Assembly (NCBI RefSeq): GCF_000251105.1
Contig: NC_017034.1
Span: 1,426,001-1,490,000 of the forward strand
From: Methanocella conradii HZ254
GTDB taxonomy: Archaea > Halobacteriota > Methanocellia > Methanocellales > Methanocellaceae
Length of the DNA stretch: 64,000 bases
Direction of reading: 5' to 3'
Part shown: piece by piece, positions 60,131 through 64,000 of the stretch
Position numbering within the stretch: position 1 is the first letter of the stretch
How the letters are laid out: each line of letters begins with the position of its first letter
Position numbers and translations under genes: made by a program
The notes under the pieces: model-generated
Seen by the model: the letters and a program-made list of their open reading frames with translations, nothing else
What the model was told of the DNA's origin: nothing
Database searches by the model: none

Positions 60131-61647
60131 GCCTTTATTCTCGTATATTTGTGCCCTGGGGGGCATGAGGCGGTTATCACATAAAGCTTGAGGCCTGGCG
60201 CCATCAGCAATTTTTCAAGGTCTGACCTCACTTTTTCCTGAGATAGGCTTGCGCTTTTTTGTATTATACAGTCTTCTTTGAAGATGTCCTTGAGAAGCCC
60301 GGCGATGTCAGGGAGCGCCTGGCCGCCTGTCATCGCTGCCTCCCGGTTGGCGAAGACGACCACGAGGGCTTCGTGGCCGTTTAGCCTGGCGTTTACCAGC
60401 GCCTGCAGGCCGGTATGCAGTATGGCGAAATCGCCTATCATGGCGATGCCTTTTTGGCCGAAGCCGCAGGCCGTGCTCACCGCCGAGCCCAGCGAGCACG
60501 CCACGTCAAGCATGCTATGCGGGGGATTGGCCGCAAGTATGGAGCAGCCCATATCGCCGGAAACCGGGACGCCAAGCGATTTTATCGCCTCATAAACCGG
60601 CCCATAGGGGCACCCTTCGCACCTGCCGACCGCATAGCCCCTGGATGCCAGCGTTTCAGGGCGTATGTCCTGGTAAAAGCCTATGCTATCGATGTTCTCT
60701 ATGGCGCTCCTTATGGACGCCTCGTCCAGCGGGCCTGCCCTCGGTAAATGCCCCGTCAGCCTGCCTTTCACCCTGGGCAGGGAGAGCTGCTCCTCGATGA
60801 ACGGCGAGGCCTCCTCACAAACCAAAACATACTCAAGCCCCGCTAAAAAATCATTGACCAGCATGCTCGGGAACGGGTTGACCAGCCCTATGGATAAGTG
60901 TGAAAGTCCCAGCGAGGTAGCCACTTTTGACGCGAGCGCCGAAGCGTGGCCCGATGATATGATGCCTACAGGGCCTCTTTTTTCGACTCGATTAAGCTGC
61001 GACCGTTCCGCCTCCATGGCGGCGTAGTTCCATCCGTCCCTCAGGTATTTCTGGCGCTTGCCATACATGGTGTAGCCCCATATGGCCTTATCGAGCTTCT
61101 TATGGGGCACAGAGGGCTTTTTCCTGGAAATAGCGCCTTTTTCGCCAAATACTTCGTTAGTCACCCTTATGAGCACTGGCGCGCTGATGCTCTCCGAAAG
61201 CTCAAATCCCCCGATTATTGCGTCATAAAGGTCGCCAGGGGTAGACGGGTCATACACCGGTATCTCGGCCAGCTTGCCATACCACCGCGAGTCCTGCTCA
61301 TTCTGGGACTGTAGCGCCCCCACGTCATCTCCGGCGATGACGACGACGCCCGCCCCAAGCCCATGCGTGGCTGAAGTTATGAGCGGGTCTGCCATCACGT
61401 TAACCCCGACGTGTTTGGAAATTACCGCCGCCCTGCCACCCATCACGGACGCGCCGACGGCCATCTCGTACGCGATCTTCTCGTTGAACTGCCATTGCGC
61501 CCGCATCTCCCCGTCATCCTGTAGTATCGAAAAAAGGCGATTTATCGGGTACCCGGGCACTCCCGTTATAAGCCCTGCCCCGCCATCTTTCAGCGCGAGG
61601 TGCGCCGCCTCTGCGCCGTCAACGCTTTTTGCCTCCTGCTCCATCAT
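60127..61647 (-). CDS. IorA-like thiamine-diphosphate enzyme without ferredoxin domain
   Basis: 506 aa from ATG 61647. An N-terminal pyrimidine-binding domain (GAGLITGVPGYPINRLFSIL, QWQFNEKIAYEMAVGASVMG) and C-terminal TPP-binding domain (MIGDFAILHTGLQALVNARL, FANREAAMTGGQALP) match the alpha subunit of indolepyruvate ferredoxin oxidoreductase. The two C-terminal 4Fe-4S clusters of IorA are absent and no IorB (gamma) gene is near. The CxxCP motif is CEGCPYGPVYEAI, without the usual His-Arg. A non-oxidative 2-oxoacid decarboxylase is therefore plausible. Next to aksA it is a candidate for 2-oxosuberate decarboxylase (inference). TATTATATGG 25-30 bp upstream suggests leaderless mRNA. Confidence 0.75.
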   Translation of the reverse strand: MMEQEAKSVDGAEAAHLALKDGGAGLITGVPGYPINRLFSILQDDGEMRAQWQFNEKIAYEMAVGASVMGGRAAVISKHVGVNVMADPLITSATHGLGAGVVVIAGDDVGALQSQNEQDSRWYGKLAEIPVYDPSTPGDLYDAIIGGFELSESISAPVLIRVTNEVFGEKGAISRKKPSVPHKKLDKAIWGYTMYGKRQKYLRDGWNYAAMEAERSQLNRVEKRGPVGIISSGHASALASKVATSLGLSHLSIGLVNPFPSMLVNDFLAGLEYVLVCEEASPFIEEQLSLPRVKGRLTGHLPRAGPLDEASIRSAIENIDSIGFYQDIRPETLASRGYAVGRCEGCPYGPVYEAIKSLGVPVSGDMGCSILAANPPHSMLDVACSLGSAVSTACGFGQKGIAMIGDFAILHTGLQALVNARLNGHEALVVVFANREAAMTGGQALPDIAGLLKDIFKEDCIIQKSASLSQEKVRSDLEKLLMAPGLKLYVITASCPPGHKYTRIKA

Positions 61648-61737
61648 GATATGACTTGATAAAACCCCTCCATATAATAATACTTCTCCACGATAATACA
61701 AAGAAACTTTTTTTGTGTATAATAAAATTTATTTTAC

Positions 61738-62838
61738 TTGAGCGTCTATAGGCGGATAGGAGGTAATCTTATAGCATACGATGGTTTGAGCTTCTATAAT
61801 GGTGGAGAGGAGTTCGCTGGAAAGATAAAGGGGCGGGGCTCGTTCGTGCTGGTGATGGCCTATACTGATACCGCCCTGATACCAGGCATAACAGCCGCCG
61901 GCGCCAGCCCCGAGCTTACGCCATATACGCCGCCGCTGGACGCTGAGCTGGTTCATACGGGCAGGATAATAACGCTGGATAATATAGCCATGACGTCGGA
62001 TGCCATCCCAACGCCGGGGATCATAACGAGGGCGGCCATAATGCTGTCCGACTTCAGGGAGTTTTACGTAGACGCGGGCAACCGGATAGCGCCGGTCGTA
62101 CCGCATTTCCGGGTGGGCAATGGCCCGGGTGCAGACATACGGACGGGTAAAGCGGTGCCATGCGCTAAAGACATCATCGAGAACGCGAGAAAGGTGGGCA
62201 GGGAAATAGCTTCTCAATCCGAATACCTGGTGATCGGGGAAACCACCCCTGCCGGCACGACGACCGCGCTGGGCGTTCTCATGGCCATGGGCATGGACGT
62301 TAACAATTATACGAGTAGCAGCATGCCAGACAACCCGCTCTCGCTGAAGGCTTCAGCGGTTAAAGAAGGGCTGAAGAATGCTGGCATAAATGGCACATGC
62401 GACCCCCTGAAGGCCATCGAGTGCGTGGGGGACCCGATGATGGCGGCGACCATCGGCCTGGTCCAGGGAGCGAAAGGGGTGCCGGTCATCCTGGCAGGCG
62501 GCACACAGATGGCGGCAGTGGCCGTGCTGCTCTCGAAGATGTGCTACCCTGGAGAATACGACCTGGCCCTGGCGACGACGAGGTGGGTGGCCGAAGACGG
62601 CAGCGCCAGCCTGTTTGGCATCCTCAAAGGCGCCAGCATAAACATACCTGTAATCGTCGCAAACCTTTCATTCGCGAGGTCAAAGTATAAGGGACTACAG
62701 GCCTACGAAAAGGGATATGTCAAGGAAGGGGTGGGAGCGGGCGGCATAGCCGCTGCCGCCATACTAAAAGGCGTAAAAAAGGAAAAAATAGAAGAAACCG
62801 CAGAGCTTATATACTCGAAACTAATGGGTCAACCATAA
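61738..62838 (+). CDS. CobT-like nicotinate-nucleotide phosphoribosyltransferase (UPF0284), start uncertain
   Basis: Up to 366 aa. The archaeal CobT-like family is shown by GKIKGRGSFVLVMAYTDTAL, IPTPGIITRAAIMLSDF, VGNGPGADIRTGKAVP, GETTPAGTTTALGVLMAM, VPVILAGGTQMAAVAVL and AAAILKGVKK. It would activate the lower base of cobamides. The only standard in-frame start is TTG 61738, with no ribosome-binding site. A perfect GGAGGT lies at 61759-61764, 6 nt before an in-frame ATA at 61771 (IAYDG...), the place where family members usually begin, so an AUA start is possible. Confidence 0.82.
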   Translation: MSVYRRIGGNLIAYDGLSFYNGGEEFAGKIKGRGSFVLVMAYTDTALIPGITAAGASPELTPYTPPLDAELVHTGRIITLDNIAMTSDAIPTPGIITRAAIMLSDFREFYVDAGNRIAPVVPHFRVGNGPGADIRTGKAVPCAKDIIENARKVGREIASQSEYLVIGETTPAGTTTALGVLMAMGMDVNNYTSSSMPDNPLSLKASAVKEGLKNAGINGTCDPLKAIECVGDPMMAATIGLVQGAKGVPVILAGGTQMAAVAVLLSKMCYPGEYDLALATTRWVAEDGSASLFGILKGASINIPVIVANLSFARSKYKGLQAYEKGYVKEGVGAGGIAAAAILKGVKKEKIEETAELIYSKLMGQP

Positions 62839-62853
62839 TTGCCACCCTTGACA

Positions 62854-63348
62854 TCATTTATTTTTCTTAACATTAATGAGGTCGCCCAGCGTTAGCGCCT
62901 TGCTCTCGCCACGCCTGCCCTGTACCTCGGGCTCAACGATGCCCTCCGTCAGCTTAATGTCCAGCGCTCTCTCCAGCTTCTTGATGAGATCTTCCTCGGG
63001 CACGAGCTCCCCCCTCTCAACCTTGCGGATGACGTTGACCTTTTCAAGAATCCCGGCAGCCAGCTCTTCCTGCGTCATATGCTTCGCCTCGCGGGCGTTC
63101 TTGATGACTTCCGCGTAATCTTCTACGAGCTCGTCCTTCATCTTATCGAAGAGGTCGTGCCGCGCCCTCTTGACGGGCGCCACGCCAGCTTCAGAGGCCG
63201 CCCCGCGCCGCGTGCTGGTGATCGGCGCACGGCGCTCCACCTCTTTACCAAAGCCTTTACAGCGGTCGCATACGTCCATTTCCGCCCTATCGATGACGAT
63301 GTGGTGCGGCTTTCCGGAAATCTGTGCTCCGCATATTTCACATTGCAT
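62854..63348 (-). CDS. mbf1: Archaeal multiprotein bridging factor 1
   Basis: 164 aa. An N-terminal zinc ribbon (CEICGAQISGKPHHIVIDRA, CDRCKG), a basic linker, and a C-terminal helix-turn-helix (IKNAREAKHMTQEELAAGIL, VNVIRKVERGELVPEEDLIK). Archaeal MBF1 associates with the 30S ribosome. It is divergent from pan across a 100-bp gap. Confidence 0.93.
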   Translation of the reverse strand: MQCEICGAQISGKPHHIVIDRAEMDVCDRCKGFGKEVERRAPITSTRRGAASEAGVAPVKRARHDLFDKMKDELVEDYAEVIKNAREAKHMTQEELAAGILEKVNVIRKVERGELVPEEDLIKKLERALDIKLTEGIVEPEVQGRRGESKALTLGDLINVKKNK

Positions 63349-63448
63349 ATGTATCCATGTAATAGAGGCGTGTTCTACGGATAAATTTTCCGATAATACG
63401 TTAAGATAAGCATATATACCAGAAAAAATAACTTCTTAATTGATTCAT

Positions 63449-64000
63449 ATGGCAGACGGATCGGGCATAGATATCCATGAAGATGTGCCAATGAGCGATT
63501 TTTCCAAGTACCTACTCGATAGGGTACGGCAGCTCGAAGAGCGTAATGTACGTTTAAAGGAGGAGTACCGGAAGATCGAGCTTGAGAAGAAGTCCGTCGA
63601 GAATAAAAAGGTACAGTACGAGCGGGAGAACAGGAAGCTGACCGCTGAGCTTGACAGGCTTAAGACACCCCCTCTGCTCGTGGGGACGGTGATAGACATC
63701 CTGGCAAATAACAAGCTGGTCATCAAGTCTTCAAGCGGGCCCAAGTTCGTCGTTAACTCGTCCCAGTTCATCAATTCCAAGGATATTTACCCGGGCGCTA
63801 AGGTGGCGCTTAACCAGCAGTCTCTGGCCGTTATCGAGGTGCTCCCGCCGGTAAAGGACCCGATGGTCCTGGGCATGGAGGTCATCGAGGCCCCGGATAT
63901 AGATTACGATAGCATAGGCGGCCTCGAGGAGCAGATAAAGGAGATAAAAGAGACGGTTGAGCTACCCTTATTGAAGCCTGAGCTTTTCGAAAGGGTCGGC
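63449..64000 (+). CDS. pan: Proteasome-activating nucleotidase (N-terminal part, cut by window end)
   Basis: First 184 codons from ATG 63449. An N-terminal coiled coil (YLLDRVRQLEERNVRLKEEY, IELEKKSVENKKVQYEREN), an OB domain (PPLLVGTVIDILANNKLVIK, SSSGPKFVVNSSQF) and the start of the AAA domain (DIDYDSIGGLEEQIKEIKET, VELPLLKPELFERVG). It forms a hexamer that unfolds substrates for the 20S proteasome. The Walker motifs lie beyond the window. Confidence 0.95.
   Translation, partial: MADGSGIDIHEDVPMSDFSKYLLDRVRQLEERNVRLKEEYRKIELEKKSVENKKVQYERENRKLTAELDRLKTPPLLVGTVIDILANNKLVIKSSSGPKFVVNSSQFINSKDIYPGAKVALNQQSLAVIEVLPPVKDPMVLGMEVIEAPDIDYDSIGGLEEQIKEIKETVELPLLKPELFERVG

Overview
This window is a stretch of chromosome from a methanogenic archaeon. 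The best overall match is the order Methanocellales or a close relative. Methanogen-specific genes run throughout: methanogenesis marker protein 9, beta-RFAP synthase of methanopterin synthesis, and the homocitrate synthase / homoaconitase / dehydrogenase set of coenzyme B synthesis. Other archaeal hallmarks are the rps13-rps4-rps11-rpoD operon, MBF1, PAN, Taw1, two type IV pilins and TATA-type promoters. The genus is an inference from gene content, not from a search.

Layout. 0-2 kb: the end of the marker 9 gene with CitG-like and DUF447 genes, probably one operon linked to C1 cofactors. 2-3.3 kb: two small charged ORFs and a large inverted array of 37-bp tandem repeats. 3.3-6.9 kb: an H+-pumping pyrophosphatase and beta-RFAP synthase. 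7.1-15.2 kb: an AT-rich accessory island with a DUF4258/zinc-finger toxin-antitoxin pair, an intact IS5-like element, two pilins, an MNT/HEPN pair whose HEPN half is frameshifted, a second truncated MNT copy, two copies of a winged-helix/RelE-like module (one decayed), and a ClpP-fold protease-like gene. 15.3-20.2 kb: tRNA-Gly, hisD-aspS and trpB2 behind apparent TRP boxes. 20.2-27 kb: taw1 in an operon with three GT-C-like membrane genes, plus a fourth divergent one. 27-29.4 kb: tRNA-Glu and small redox and sensor genes. 29.5-32.5 kb: the ribosomal/RNA polymerase operon and tRNA-Leu. 32.5-39.8 kb: an MFS exporter, an ABC exporter, aspartokinase, a PIN-ATPase and hisI. 39.9-45.1 kb: a FAD/Fe-S lactate or glycolate dehydrogenase pair and a LarA racemase, separated by an IS605-type TnpB element. 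45.3-51.9 kb: a Cys/Pro-rich secreted protein, a glycogen debranching enzyme, a MgtC/DUF4010 membrane protein, tRNA-Val and small unknowns. 51.9-55.3 kb: a UspA-fused amino acid transporter and a tandem UspA protein. 55.3-61.7 kb: the coenzyme B (aks) gene cluster. 61.7-64 kb: a CobT-like protein, MBF1 and the start of pan.

The most interesting region is the aks cluster. The small aconitase-like subunit carries the YLRT loop with Arg26, the homoaconitase signature, so the genes most likely make 2-oxosuberate for coenzyme B rather than leucine. Two neighbours have no assigned role: a 282-aa protein overlapping the last aks gene by 4 bp, and an IorA-like thiamine-diphosphate enzyme without ferredoxin domain or gamma subunit, which ends tail-to-tail with aksA. 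The latter is a good candidate for the unassigned 2-oxosuberate decarboxylation step.
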